NCBI GenBank assembly: GCA_025738555.1
Contig: JAOVFP010000023.1
Coordinates: forward strand, 372,001-436,000
Direction of reading: 5' to 3'
Source of the DNA: Cyathus striatus
Lineage: Eukaryota > Basidiomycota > Agaricomycetes > Agaricales > Nidulariaceae
DNA length: 64,000 bases
Notes under the pieces: generated by a model
What the model was told of the DNA's origin: nothing
Database searches by the model: none
Seen by the model: only the letters and a program-made list of their open reading frames with translations
Program-made: the position numbers and the translations under genes
In this document: positions 12,761 through 25,437 of the stretch, piece by piece
Layout of the letters: each line of letters starts with the position of its first letter
Position numbering within the stretch: the first letter of the stretch is position 1

Positions 12761-13644
12761 AGATAGGCCTCATACAGATTTGACCACCCCATGTGATCAA
12801 AGCATTACAGCATATGATAAAACAGTAATTCAAAATTTACTTGCTACAGACTGAACAAATTATATGCTCATAACTACAAAGTGTTGAAAATATATATTTG
12901 AATAGCTTGACGTTTTTGATTGAGAAAATAATGAAAATTGGAAGTATTAATACCAAATTACCATTGCTGTCCCATTATAGAAGGTGCAAGGTTGGTACAC
13001 CATCAAATAATATTTTGCAAACCACACTCTGTAAACCTACTGTAAGTATTACTGGCATATAACTACTGATTGTGTAAAACATGAATCTAAATAACATCCA
13101 GTTATATGAAGCTAAAATGGTGAGAAATGAGGAAGTGGATATCAAATTACTGGCTGTCACACATAATGAAAGGTCAAATAAGATAATATATTGGCACCCA
13201 GGGCACCACTAGTGCAAGGGTTGACTGAAAAATTTGGAGGTTGCACTTGCAAATGAACAGAATCTAATTTATTGCATTGCCATGATGGCACCAGTATCCA
13301 ACAAAATAAAAAGACTCAGAAACAATCTATGGGGAGGAAGAAAGAGGAAACACAAAGAATCAGTGGTGGAATCTGATGCTGAGAACAATGATACCAAGAC
13401 AGTGAGGTATGGTCATTCTGTTGGTGCATTACATACACTGAAGAAGAGCACTAGAGAAATGGCAATCAAGAGAAGAAAAGACGAACAGGTGGTACATTCT
13501 CAAGGATATTAACAAATGTGTACAGCATTGATAAGAGGTGGATTACAGCAGTACAATTATCTAATGATGGGTGTCACAGATCATTACAGTTTGTAACAGA
13601 ATGTCACATCATGTGGGGTGGTCAAATCTGTATGAGGCCTATCT
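12761..13644. mobile_element. Non-autonomous DNA transposon with 31-bp perfect inverted repeats and TA flanks
   Basis: The left end starts agataggcctcatacagatt and runs to accacccca at 12791. The exact reverse complement occupies 13614-13644. Each end is bordered by TA (12759-12760 and 13645-13646), the target-site duplication expected of Tc1/mariner/pogo elements. The 884-base body holds one short open frame and no transposase motifs, so it would depend on another element to move. Identity of the two ends over 31 bases suggests that it is not very old. Confidence 0.65.
13234..13512 (+). other. Short basic ORF inside the inverted-repeat element
   Basis: An open frame of about 92 codons encodes a strongly basic peptide with patches such as NNLWGGRKRKHKES and MAIKRRKDEQ. 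I recognise no family. It may be a relic of a DNA-binding part of an element protein, or chance. It lies wholly inside the TA-flanked element. It has no clear start context and no visible introns. Confidence 0.25.
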
Positions 13645-13859
13645 TAGTACTGAGGCCTTATACCATAATCAATTCCCCACTAACCTACCTCATGTGACAT
13701 TCAATGGAGTCATACAAACTGTACTTGTTACTATTTAATTGTGTTAAGGTTTAATCTTCCATGCTGTTACTTAATTTTCGAACTGCTTAGTCTGTTATAG
13801 AGTACTACTATGAAGTACAGCATATCAACAGACACAATAGCTTTTTCTCTGAGTTCTAT

Positions 13860-13893
13860 ATTCCCACTAACTTTAGTTAGTAGGGTTATAGGG
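13860..13893 (+). repeat. Palindrome-containing dispersed repeat, copy 2
   Basis: This is the second copy of the 11523-11556 repeat, in the same orientation, sharing the palindrome and the following gggttat phrase. The reverse of its core, agttagtggg, reappears at about 19504 beside the GC-rich repeats. It could therefore be the left end of a large element that ends there, but the shared match is only 10 bases. Confidence 0.55.
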
Positions 13894-16140
13894 TTGAGTT
13901 CAAAACCTTTTTAGCAGTACTATCACTGCCCTAGAGATTATAAAATTTCATTCATGTACAGTTTTATATACCTTCCTGTCCTCCAATCCTCTTTGGATTT
14001 TTCAGACACATTGGGAACTCATTCATCTAGATGACTGTGTATTTAGTTTGAGGATATTTGAGGAATGACATCTTGAGGATGCCTCCTGGTTGCAGGGACT
14101 CCTAAATTCTAGGAGTTTATAATTGAGTAACAGGCATGTCACAGCTGCCAAATTAAAGGTCTGCTGGCACCAGCCAAGATCTTTTCACTCTGTGTCACTC
14201 ACAAGTTGCTCAGGCAACACTCAGGTCACTCAAGTCACTTGCATTCATGTTTTAAAATCATTTTATTTCAATGTGGGGGGCACATAGAATGGTAAAAGTG
14301 GCTGCTGCTACTGCTAGGGTAATTATGTGAAGGTATGTGGTAGTAATGAGACTTGTGATACTGATGCTGCTAAGTAGGCAAATGAGGCTGCCAGTACTGT
14401 GATGGTTCTGCAAGGACAGGTGGTGGTGGGTGTGCATATACAGGAGTGGGATGTGAAGGAATTAGAGTGGGAAGTTGTTCTGTTGCACCTAATAGTGTAG
14501 ATGTAATATATTATGTATGGTAATTAGAACTCAGACATGATGTATGGATATGGTAAACTACAAGAGGAAAAGTAATACAAGATAATGTATTGAAATTACA
14601 ACTTTAGACTACTCAATAAATGTACTGACATCTAGGGTATATATACTATAATACTGTTGTAGATCTCATTGACACATTTTGAGCACAATGGCGGGAATGG
14701 TAATACTGACACTTTCCAAATTCAGATACTTACTATGCATGAATTTGTTTCACCATGGAGATATGATGTCAGGGTGCTTCCAAAATGTTTTATGTCAACA
14801 TTAATGAATTGTGTGTTGCAATCTGCTTCTTTTCTGCATCTTTCAAAGTCTTGTGCTTCATATATCATATTGCATGTTTTCAATATGTTCTCCCTTATGT
14901 TTTTCATATGTTTTCCACATTTCCATAATTTTTATAAATATTTCTACCTCATGAAAACTGAGCAGGCCACTTTCACACTACATTCCTAGTGTATGTTTTT
15001 TTTATATTTTCCAATTTCTGACATATCCATAAAAATAGTATAATGTGATCACCTATGTATGCAATCTGTTCATCTCAATTGCATCTCAACTCTCATCACT
15101 CGATTCAAAGATGTCCACAGGAGAACATGCCTGAGCACCCACTGCATCAGGATCTGAGCATGATTACATAATCCATTCATATCATACAATCATACTGGTG
15201 CAGCCATAACATATGGAGATTTAGGAAATAAATGAAAATAGCAATTCAGTGCTGTTCCACTGATAAATGTGGCATAAATTAAACCAGTCAACACCTACTG
15301 TATGATATAATAATAAATGTGTGGTCACTTATCCCATTTTTCACAACTTTTAGTTTTGGTCTGACAAAAATGTACAAGCCTTTAGAATTCAGTTAATTAT
15401 ACCTTTAGACTGCAACTATTGCACATGACTGCATAATGTCCAATTCACTTGACAAAGACATTTTTGTGTGTTTATAAGCTTCAAATATCAATGAATTCAT
15501 GCTTCATTATGCATCTTTGGTTTACATACAAGCCTACAATCAGATTCTGCACCTGGTTTTCCATAGAAGTGATTTTTTTTGGAAATAGAAACAAAAAACA
15601 AATGGTACTAGTGAGTATTCTAAGCCAATTACACACATATAGATATTTTATAGGTAGTACATTGTCAGAATTTGATATTCTCATGTACATTCCTTGTAAT
15701 AATGCCCAAGGAACCTGTTTTTATACAGATGGTTGTGGCCATTAGCCATTATGCAAAGGTTTAGATTGATATTGGAATGTGGCTTCCATTAATTAGTTTC
15801 ATTGAGACAATTGGTTAAAATGAGAGAAGTATGGGTTGGAAGTTGGTGGTGGGATGATGGTGGGATGCAGGTGCACCTTGTTGTCTGACTAAAAGGTTAC
15901 CATGGACTGCCTCATGTATCAGCTACCCTAGAAACGTGAGAATGAGCCCTTCCTATCTGGTAACCTATGGTAATTTACAGCAGGCATACATTACAATGTA
16001 TTGTAAACTACTGCAGATAATATATAGATTTTACAGTATTGCCTGTCTGTTGGTGTAGTTGGGGGTGGATATGAATCTTGATTGTTGTGTGATAAGGCTG
16101 CTGCATGTCCAGTAGCACATCAATTGAAGAGTCCTGCAAA
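13894..16140. other. AT-rich repeat-island DNA, no supported gene
   Basis: Only short, low-complexity open frames occur here, none with recognisable motifs. The codon content is AT-rich, unlike the genes on either side. This is probably decayed transposon sequence flanking the pogo-like transposase that follows. Confidence 0.5.
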
Positions 16141-18560
16141 TCAAGGTAGTGCTTTGGCATCTGGATTGGTTTCAAAGTGAGTTTGTATTCTTGCTAAGAT
16201 CTCAGATTTCTTGCCTTCCTTGCTGAGGGAAAGAGCTGTCACAATGTCTTGAAGATTGTCCTTGTTTTTGCTCAACAACAAGCCCAAAAACACATGATCT
16301 ACTCTTATTTGAGCCCTTTGTTCCTCCACCTGACACTGCCTTTCTTCCTGCTATGCAATTGTTTCAGTCTTCTTTTGTGCCTTTGCTTCTTCTTCAGCTT
16401 GTTGCTCATTGCATCATTGTCTGGCTTCGGTACTTGTCAAAAGCTCAGCATTAGTGTGAACTCCCTTATGCTTCTTCTTATTGGTCTTTGAGTTTACTTG
16501 CTCTGCCAAATCACTGTGTTTGCATGCCAATATTACTGCATGGTTAAATGCTTGATTTCATTCTGAATGTAGGATTCCAACAGCAACCTGAAGCTCTCTG
16601 ATTCAGGCTAAGAGTTCCTTCCTTGGAGTTTCATGATCAACTGGCTTGAGTAGTGTATTTAGAGACTCTGAGCTATATGCAGACTGTGAAGAGCAGGTTG
16701 TTGTTGATGATGACTGAGAATGACCATGAGAGGATGCTTCTACAGGTGCTGAACTGGACTCAGAACACATTTGGGGTCCAGGTACTTGCAATGATTCAAT
16801 TTGAGAGGAGGAACACAAATTCCATGTATGCCTCTGGTTAGATACAAGCAATGTGAAGTCAGAACTTGCAGGCCATGAATTCAACTGAGTGATCTGTTCT
16901 GGTCTGTGCATGTGATCATTGTGATCAAGTGACATTGTTGATGTCTGAGTTGGGGTGTGTGATTGATGTTCAATCCCCCAATTTCTTCTTCACTCCCCTC
17001 TCCACCTTCTTCCTCTTCCTCCTCCTCCTCACTGCTTGTATTGCTGTCATTGTTATGGAGCACCACAGGGTAGTACCCAGTAGTGTCTTGCTCATCCTCC
17101 ACCTCATCCTCTGGTACATCATCTGGCTCCATCTCAAAATCAGAGCCCATCTTAGTTGAGTATGTACTTGGGAATTGTGCTACCTGTGATGTGCTAATGC
17201 TGGGTGCAAAGTCTCTGGCAGTGTGTATCTCTGGAGCAAAGGGATGAATTCCAGACTTTTGCCATGCACTGAGGATATTTGTGCTTGTCATCATGCAATT
17301 GCATGCTTTCATGTACTCCCTTACAACATCTTGATTTTGCATCCCTTCATAACCTCCTTCTCTGCATCCCATGAAGTCATCGCAACATTTTTCCCAACTC
17401 CTTTGTAGAGGACTGAAGACTCCAGTAGCTTGTGTGTTGTGTGTGCTGGCAAGCAGAGCAATTCAATACAGTTCTCAATGGCAAGTTGTATCATCTTGTC
17501 TGTGATATGTGAGTGGTGACCATCGAATATGAGAAGTATAGGCTTCTTGGATGTGTTACAAGCCTTTGATTGGGGGATGAACGACTTCTCAAACCATTTG
17601 GCACATAAGGTATTGCTAGTCCATCCATTTTCAGATGTCTCAACACTAACATGTTATGTGAATATGACTTCAGGTGAAATTAAGGCTATTGCATACCATA
17701 TCCTATCATCAACTTCAAATACTGCTGGGTTGAGTATTGTTCCAGGGAACACAAACCCTGGAAGTAGGGCTTCTCCATCTGCTGAACAGCATTCAATGAC
17801 TGTTACAAGGGTTATGTTGGCATCATGAATCTTGTAGTTCTGGCAATCCTCTCTAGAGAAGAAATACTTTGTTGGTATTCCTTTCCACCCCCCTCCAAGC
17901 TGTATACCCTTCTCATCCATGTTATAAATGTTCTCCCAGGGAATACTGTGCTCATCCATCACTTTCTTCAACTTGTTGTAGTACTCTTGGACTGCAGGGT
18001 AGTTGAATGACTGTGTGTGTGTTTGGGGTCAAGTCCAGAGGCCTTTCATTTTTTAAGGTTGGGGTAACATGCTATGAACCTGTGGATCCAGTTATTGCCT
18101 GGATATCTGCCTGAAAGCTCCATAACCTTCAGTTGTATGGTTTCTCTGCAGACTGGTCTTCTGATGTATCCTAGGAACTTGATCCAGTCCACTAGGACAA
18201 GCTCCACATCAGGGCTTAGAAGCATCTGTGAGTTGTGGGCATTCTCTGGTGCTTTTGTGGCTTTCTGAAATCAATTGCAAAGAGTTTGGTAAGCAGTAGG
18301 AGGTAAATCATGGGCCTTCAAAGCTTTTGTCATGCTGCCACCATGTTCACCTTTCTCAAGGCTGGCTAAGGTGGCAGTGAGCTTTTGCTTTATATCCTTG
18401 TCCTTGTAGTCTACCTTCTGTTTTTGATATCCAGCAGCTTTCAGCATGGCAGTAGATTCTCACCACAGGTGTCACATCATGCTAGTCATTTTGCCCTGGA
18501 GAGAACTTATGAGAGGGGCATCTATGATGCGCACACTGCACCAGAAAGTGGAAAGTAAAG
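16141..18560 (-). pseudogene. Pogo-like DDE transposase, decayed
   Basis: Read on the minus strand, this region spells the parts of a pogo/Tigger-type transposase in several frames. An N-terminal DNA-binding part near 18450-18050 includes ELVLVDWIKFLGYIRRP and CRETIQLKVMELSGRYPGNN. The first catalytic aspartate is in NIYNMDEKGIQLGGGWKG near 17950-17890. A middle block, LLIFDGHHSHITDKMIQLA (near 17540-17480), resembles the second aspartate region. The C-terminal part has TNILSAWQKSGIHPF, an acidic run of glutamates and a SAP-like end, LQDIVTALSLSKEGKKSEIL (16329-16141). Frames change repeatedly and stops interrupt the C-terminal third, so the gene looks inactive, although introns could explain some shifts. 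Such genes bind terminal repeats and cut at TA. I could not identify its own ends. Confidence 0.65.
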
Positions 18561-19503
18561 CTTTGGCATTTCTTCAAAATGTGCATTCAGATCTCTGGCA
18601 GCCTACCATGTAGAATACTTTCTTGATATTATTGAACTGTAACATACACATATTATATTAATGACATTGGATTTTTGCTGTTATATTTTGCAAAGTACAG
18701 TACATTGACTTGTGATTTTCCATGATAATTTAAGTTATATACTGATATGAGCATTATAAATTCCAGTTCCTCCTCTTCATTGAGTGTTCCCCTACTGTTG
18801 GTAGTATATTTTGATGGCTATCCTCTTGTAATGTGTTTCTTGTAACGCAATAATACTTATGTCTATGATATTGAGTTATTATATGGCTTGATTTGGATGT
18901 GTTCAGGCGGAGCTTGAAATAATCATGCTTGTCATGCTCCAAACCACCCCACCTCCTTCTTCCTTTATTTTATTTCCATTGAAGATAGGTGGTCTCATGA
19001 TTACTTCGAAAATGTGTTGTCCAGATCCATACAATGTACCTGTGAAAAAATTGTGCCCATATGTGCAAACGATCTGGCCCGATCTGGCTTCTAGTCTGGC
19101 TCCTCCTCAGATTTCATAAAATTTCGTCGTCGTTTTACATGTAGCTACTGCAATTCTTCGTGTCATCTCCTGTAAATTTAGAATGTTCATGCTCATATAC
19201 TGATTTAAATCTGTGCCAAGTTTTATCGCTATCCGTGTAGAATTACGTTCAAAAATCCGTTTTTATAATCACTCCTCGATTTATAATCTCTAGGGCAGCG
19301 ATAGTAATATTTGATGCCGATGCTCCGAAGGGTCGACCACGTTTCCTCGGCATTTTCCCTGTTGCAGCTTTGTTCGTCCCATTCTGAATTCAGGTGACTT
19401 TTGCATACTTTATCTTCGAATTTCAATGCAATATTAGTAGTTATTCACAAAATTATTTTAGTCAATGGCGGCAGTATATATTAGAGTCTGAGTTTGTCCA
19501 GTA
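18561..19503. other. Flank of the pogo-like element, no gene
   Basis: No protein-like frame is visible. Composition becomes less AT-rich after about 18950. A word agataggtggtctcatgatt near 18980 faintly resembles the terminal repeat of the 12761-13644 element, but the match is too weak to use. Confidence 0.4.
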
Positions 19504-19545
19504 GTTAGTGGGCTCTGCCGGCGATAGCCGGCTCTAGGTATTATT
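19504..19545 (+). repeat. GC-rich hairpin repeat, copy 1
   Basis: The sequence gttagtgggctctgccggcg continues into tagccggctctaggtattat. The central gccggcgatagccggc can fold as a perfect six-base-pair hairpin. A direct copy lies 110 bases downstream. It stands out from its AT-rich surroundings. Confidence 0.6.
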
Positions 19546-19613
19546 TAAAGTATATGAAGTACTCGATTTCATTCATGTTTTGTATCACTTCTTGTACTAC
19601 TTACTACCAAATT

Positions 19614-19655
19614 GTTAGTGGGCTCTGCCGGCGACAGCCAGCTCTAGGTATTATA
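19614..19655 (+). repeat. GC-rich hairpin repeat, copy 2
   Basis: This is a direct copy of the 19504-19545 unit with two substitutions (gacagccagc instead of gatagccggc). One of these weakens the hairpin, so copy 1 is probably closer to the ancestral form. Function is unknown. It may be the end of a transposon family. Confidence 0.6.
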
Positions 19656-20009
19656 TATTAATATTAATTACAGCTTTGCAGTGAGCGTTCAAGCGCTTAG
19701 CGCTCAACGTTCAAAACATTCAACGCTCATCTAAAGTTGGCGAGAATTCCATGGTTCAGTGACTAGGAGATTAGAGGCTAGGTATTGTATAATAATAATA
19801 ATAATAAGTACGTGCGTATCTGCAACGAAGAAGAGGTACTTAACTTGAAGCTCGAAGTCTTAAAATCTCAAAAATTAAGTAGTGTTTACAGCAGAAACGC
19901 ACTCCAAATCTACTCCAAACAACCAAACATTTATACTCGAGTAAGTATGTCGATAGCAAGCTACAATTTCAATCCTACAATAAAGTATCTCCTACAAAGT
20001 ACATAGCAA

Positions 20010-21499
20010 TTACCCATCATACCCGCGTTCAAAGAGATAGTTAGCCGCTAATTCTTCATTTTTATCACAAGCAAAGTAAGCTTCTACTACTTCCTCGCGG
20101 CTGAATCCTAAAGCTTCTAACTGGAAACATAACGTGTAAGTACTATGCATCATAATGATCATGGTGAAAAGTCATACTCTTTCGATGGCTGCCCTCTCCT
20201 CCTCCGTCACACTTATCACATGAGCACCAGGTGGAATTGACCCACTCTCATCATCAGCATCATTGCCGCTTAGGAACCGTAACAAAGCATCCGGATTCTG
20301 CGCAATTAATTGAGCAAAGGCTGGATTATTCTCAGCAAGTTGCTGGATAAGTGGCTGAACCACGGTAGGATTCTCAGCAATTTGTTGTCGAAGTTGTTGT
20401 AATTGTGGATTGTTTCGAAGGGCTTCAAGGTTAAGTTGGTGTGGTCCGGGTGATCCCGACGCAAAACCCGTCCTACCAACTCCAGCTTGTTGCTGTTGCT
20501 GTTGCTGCTGAGCAAGCTACCAAATATTACATATTAAGCTAGTAGATCCAACATAACTTATAGTTTACCTACCTGAAAGAGGTTCTGAGGCTGACCAGAC
20601 TGTAGCGCGGCAGGAGCAGACGGTTGCTCTGTTGCTGGTGGCGCAGTAGAGGGCGATTGACTAGGGGAAGCTGCTGGAGCTGGAGCCTCTTCAGCCTCCA
20701 GATGATCCGGAATGCCCTGAAAATTTAATAACATGTTAAATCACAACAATAGCTAATGTGCTATTATACAGACATTCATCAGATACTCGACGGCGCGATC
20801 GGCATTGTTAAAGCTTGCCCGCATAGCACGAAGGACTTGATCACGAGAAAACCCCATTTCAACCATATTATTGATAGTAGTTTGTAGAGCTGCTCCAGAA
20901 AGGAAGGAATTTGAATCACCAAACTGAGTAGCGGAAGTTAACGGAGCAGACGAAGCCGCAGTAGGAACGCCTGCAGAGAGTGTGGAAACAGGAGAGTCAG
21001 TGGAGACACTAGCTGCAGGTGCCGTTTCGGGAACGGATGCTGAAGCAGCAGCGAGTTGGGTAACAGGTGTAGCAGAAGAAGCAGGTGTATTTGCGACCGT
21101 TGACTTAGGCTACGAAGGGCTTCAGAACAACTGAAAGGTGTAAATAAAGAACTAATTCAGAACCTTTGATACCATAAGCACAAGGAAATCCTTTTCCTTG
21201 ATACCACAGGACTCTATTGTCTTGTCATCGGAAAGAATTTTGCCTGAAAAAAAAACATGAAGCAAGAATAAATAAAAGAAGACATAAACTACGAGCCTGA
21301 ATAAATGATTTTCTGCAGAGTAGTGGAGTGACCTTGAGATTCTTGAATTTTCTGCTTAAGAGCTGCTACTGTGTCTGCAGGCTCGACGTCGACCTTGATA
21401 AAGATGATGCAAAGTGATAAGACAGACCACCATTATAGAATAGTTCACGTTATTCACCTGGAATACCTTCTGTTGGGTGGTCTTTACTGTGATCTTCAT
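20010..21499 (-). CDS. RAD23: UV excision-repair/ubiquitin shuttle protein Rad23
   Basis: Rad23 binds ubiquitinated proteins and the proteasome and partners Rad4 in nucleotide excision repair. The N-terminal ubiquitin-like domain begins [14 protein letters not shown] and continues [11 protein letters not shown] and [15 protein letters not shown]. The first UBA domain reads [20 protein letters not shown] to AVEYLMNGIP. The Rad4-binding (STI1-like) segment has [20 protein letters not shown] and [19 protein letters not shown]. The second UBA domain, [20 protein letters not shown] to [10 protein letters not shown], ends the protein at 20010. Linkers are rich in Ala, Pro and Ser, with a glutamine run of eight. 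Several introns are needed, including one between the starting 14 residues and the rest. The ATG at 21499 gives the expected UBL N-terminus with no extension. Confidence 0.95.
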
Positions 21500-21922
21500 T
21501 GCAAAGGTGGTGGTGGGAGATGGAGTTGCGATAGAGAACCGAATTACTTACTTCAGTTATCTTATTATATAATCACGAGCTTACGTAGACCGCCTTATTA
21601 TTACTACAACCATTCAATCAACATTCAAATAATACTTAATCAAAATTTCAATATTATTCACCCGTAATTCAATTTCAGTCTGAGCTAAGGTGATCGAGGA
21701 ATTAAGTATACAGTAAACATCTAAGTGCCATATGAAAATAACTGTGAATAGACAACGAGTGTACACTTGAACATGTAATACATAGAAAAAGAAATGTGTT
21801 GATGTATAAATGCAAAGAACCTATGAGCGACATGTGCGGGTGGAAGTCCAAGTGAAGGCCCAATGGTGACCAAAACAATAATCTAAAATCCTTCATCGTC
21901 ACTAAACGCTAATATCCTAATC
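21500..21922. other. Intergenic spacer between Rad23 and BUR1 genes
   Basis: Both neighbours are on the minus strand, so this stretch holds the Rad23 promoter and the 3' end of the kinase gene. I see no further gene or clear element. Confidence 0.5.
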
Positions 21923-24900
21923 CTAATCATAGTTGAGTACGTCTCCGTTTCCTCTTTCCCCTCCTACTCCACCCCCGCTATTACCGCGGTCGTTATTTCG
22001 ACCTAAAGGCAGGATACTGCCTCGACGATATCCATCATTTCCGCCATGCGAAAGACCTAACGGTGCGGGGGGCCTAGGGGGAAGGCCAGGAGGTAAACTG
22101 GACTGTCCTTGATTCTTTGATCCCCTCCCGAGACCATCTGAACGGTCATTCTGTCTACCTTGTCCATATACCCCACCGCCTGGGCCAGCACGGTATCCTC
22201 CTCTTCCACCATAATTAGGTGGAGGAATACTGTGTCGAGGTGGATACTGAGCTTGACCAGATAGAGGATATCCATGCGGTGGTGGTTGGTAAGCCTGAGA
22301 ATGATATCCTGGTGGAGGCATAGAGGATGGAGGAGGCATGTTGTGCAGCAGAGGCCTTGATGAATAGTGATGACCCTGCTGCTGGGGGAACACGTCAGGT
22401 GGTGGCCCACGGCCAAAATGTATGGGCGGATTCATAGGTTGTGGGAATCTTTGGTGTAAGTCGTGGGGAGGTGGTTGTTGGGGCTGCTGTTGAGGAACGA
22501 CGATCGCACCGGGGAGAGGATGGTGCTGGTTTCTGTGCCCTCTTTTGTCGAATTCGTGCGAGGGCTCGTAAATAGGCAGTCTTCAAGTTGCAATGAGAAT
22601 GTGTTACTACAATAATTTCGGTCACTTACGACTTTGGGTCTGCAGGCAAAGGATCGGTCCAGAAATATTCGTGATCTAATGCCTGAGAAGCTGTAATTCT
22701 TTCCTTGGGATTGCATATCAGCAGTTTATCTAGGAGATCGCATGTCTCAGGCCCAACACTTTTCTTATTGCATTAACATAATGTTCCCAGAATGAAAGAA
22801 CATACAACAAACCTTTCATAAGCCTGTTTTACTCTTCTGCTATATATGCGATCGAATCTGGTAATACCTTCACACCCAGGCAATTTATCGTAGTTTGGCC
22901 ATGTGTGTTGGTTGGGGGTTCCACATAGCTGCCATATCCTGTCGAGTTGGTCTAGATCTGAAGTACCAGGTAATATGGGTCTACGGGTAAACATCTCCCC
23001 AAGAACACACCTGATACACGTAAATTTAAATACGATACATATCATCATGAACACAGAACAAGAGAACGTACCCAATGCCCCAGATATCCACTTCACCCCC
23101 ATACTGCCGGGCACCAAGAAGCAGCTCGGGAGGGCGATACCATCTCGTCACGACACAGTTTGTATACTTCCTATTATGACCCCGTGTATCCACCTTTCCA
23201 ATATTATGGTCATATGAACGTGCCAGGCCAAAATCGCCGATCCGCAATGAGCCGTTGTTCGATATAAGCAAGTTAGCTGCTTTCATATCACGGTGCAGGA
23301 TATGATTCTATGTTTCAGCGAATGATTAGCTAGATGCCAAGTTGAAGTGTAGATATTAGGTACCCGATGCATGTACTCTGTCCCTTCGAGCAGCTGCTTC
23401 ATGTATAACTTAATGTGACTGGGTTGAAGTTTGACGCGTTCGTTCTCAAGGAGGCCTGCAAGATCGTGGTCCATGTAGGGAAAAACCATGTATACTGAAA
23501 GGGGATCCTTCTCGGTACCTGCAGAAAGTTCAACGTCACGAAGTTCGATATAAAAAAACTAAAATTTACTCCGCACAACGAACATGTCCAGAATATCGAC
23601 TATACATGGGTGTTTGAGCGCTTTGAGGATCTTGATCTCGCGAAGGGCAGTTACAGGCATACCCTCCTTCTCGTTGTGCATCAGAATACGTTTGAGAGCG
23701 ACAGCAGTTCCAGTTTGCTTGTGTATCGCTTTGTGCACCTCACTGTAACGACAAGTAAACACTTCCATTGCAATAGATGAAAGCGAAAAAAAAGGGCGCT
23801 CACCCAAATGTTCCCTCGCCCAACTTCGCCAAAACCTCGTAATCGTTCTGCTCTCCACACCCTACGAACTCTCTTCCGTATATCTCTTGTTCCTCCTTCC
23901 TCGTTCTCCTCTTTGGTGCCGGACGCAGAACTTTACGTAGAAGCACGCGTTGCAGTGGGGGGGGAGCATCATTTCCTTGACCCTGAGGAATAATAGGTGG
24001 TATTTGTTGCCTGGACTCGCGCTCTTTGACTTGCTGCTCCTTCTCATTCCCTAGGATTGCTGAGTTGGGTATGGAGAGACTCGTAGAAGGTGGAGTACGT
24101 TCACGGGAAGGAAGTGGAGCACCCGGTCGGTTGATAGGAATGCTAACAGGTGCGCGCTGGGAGAGAAGGGTAGGGTTTTTAATGTCAATAACAATACTGG
24201 GAGGAGGCGGGCGCGGATTAGATAGCAAACGTGCATCGGGAGGTGGCGCTGGTGGTGGGGAGGCTGAAGGAGGTCGAGGTTCAGGAGCGGCAGGGGGGGA
24301 AACAAGAGGCTTAGCAACTACAGCAATTGTTGATGGTGATTTTATGGAAAGAAAAGGAGGTGAGGGGGATACAGGCTGACGCGACGGACTGGGAGACTGG
24401 GGGGCGTACTGTCCAGCATATTTTTCGTCGTTCCGGTTGTCGCGGTCATCTCGACTACGGTCTAGTCTATTCCGCCAATTACTCTGTGTGGGATGGCAAG
24501 GGTCTCCCGGGCTAGCAGGAACATAACGATTGTAACCAGCACTTCGGTCATCTCTGTCTCGCCCACGATCGCGGTCCCATTTGTTGTAGTCTCTATCTCT
24601 ATCTCTTTCCCGAAAGTCGTCTCGATAACTGTATTGATCTCTTGCCTTTGTTGATGAGAGAGGGCTGAAAGAGGGCTGTGGTGAACGTGGGGCAGGTAGT
24701 CTATGCTTGCTATCGGAAGGAGAAGGAGACCGGAGACCTGAAGGTGAAGGTGAGCGTAGCACCCTATCCCTTTCCTTGTCCCTGTCCCTGTAATCCCTAT
24801 CGCGGTCATAGTCTCTTTCGTATTTTCGATCCCTATTATCCCTCTCCCGAGACCGCTCTCTATCTCGTCCCTCCCTATCCCTATCACGCCAACTTACGTT

Positions 24901-25437
24901 AGAATCCCTATCTCTGCGTCCATGAGAGCCCTTAGAGTGATAATCGCGACCATTGGTATAGTTGCGATTGTATCTCGAATAGTTTGACTCCCAGTGACTT
25001 CCTGTGTCACCATTATTCTCAGGCCGTCTATTTCGCTTAGAATCGGTGTCTGTTCGACCAAGCGGGAGCGGATCCGGTCCAGGATCCAGCATTGAAAGAG
25101 GAGGAAGAACATGAATGCTGCTTCCATTATGAGGTTTGGCATCCTGAGCTTTCTTCTTAAATGGGAATGGGACACTGCGGGGTTTATTGCTTGGACCTGC
25201 AGAGAGCAAGCTGGCAGACGAAGAGGACAGTGTGGGTGCAGCAGGTTTAGAAGGCAAAGAGATGCTTATATGAGAGTGTCCTGTTGGGCCCGAAGAGGTT
25301 GGGGTAGGAGACGGAGGGTTGTGAGGAGGAGAAAGATCGTCGAGCTCACCCTCCTCCGGGGAAGATGTGGCAGCACGTTTTGTAGTCCTCTTTCCGTCTG
25401 GAGAACAAGATGCGTGCCGCTTTGTAGGCAGTGGCAT
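21923..25437 (-). CDS. BUR1: BUR1/CDK9-like cyclin-dependent kinase with RS-rich N-terminal extension
   Basis: The kinase core reads [47 protein letters not shown] (the PITALRE-type helix), a DMKAANLL loop, GDFGLARSY and [16 protein letters not shown]. The C-lobe follows with [20 protein letters not shown]. These fit CDK9/Bur1, which phosphorylates RNA polymerase II and Spt5 during elongation. The first exon alone encodes about 540 residues before the kinase domain. It is rich in Ser-Pro and in Arg-Asp/Arg-Ser dipeptides, an arrangement better known from CDK12/Ctk1 relatives. The C-terminus is rich in Pro, Gly and Arg and ends GNGDVLNYD. At least six introns are needed, the first right after GEGTFG near 23800. 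It is divergent from the LRR gene, with a 385 bp shared promoter region. Confidence 0.87.

Noticed and set aside
21923..25437. CTK1/CDK12 identity for the kinase
   Set aside because: The PVTALRE helix and surrounding blocks fit the BUR1/CDK9 group better; only the RS-rich arm points to CDK12.
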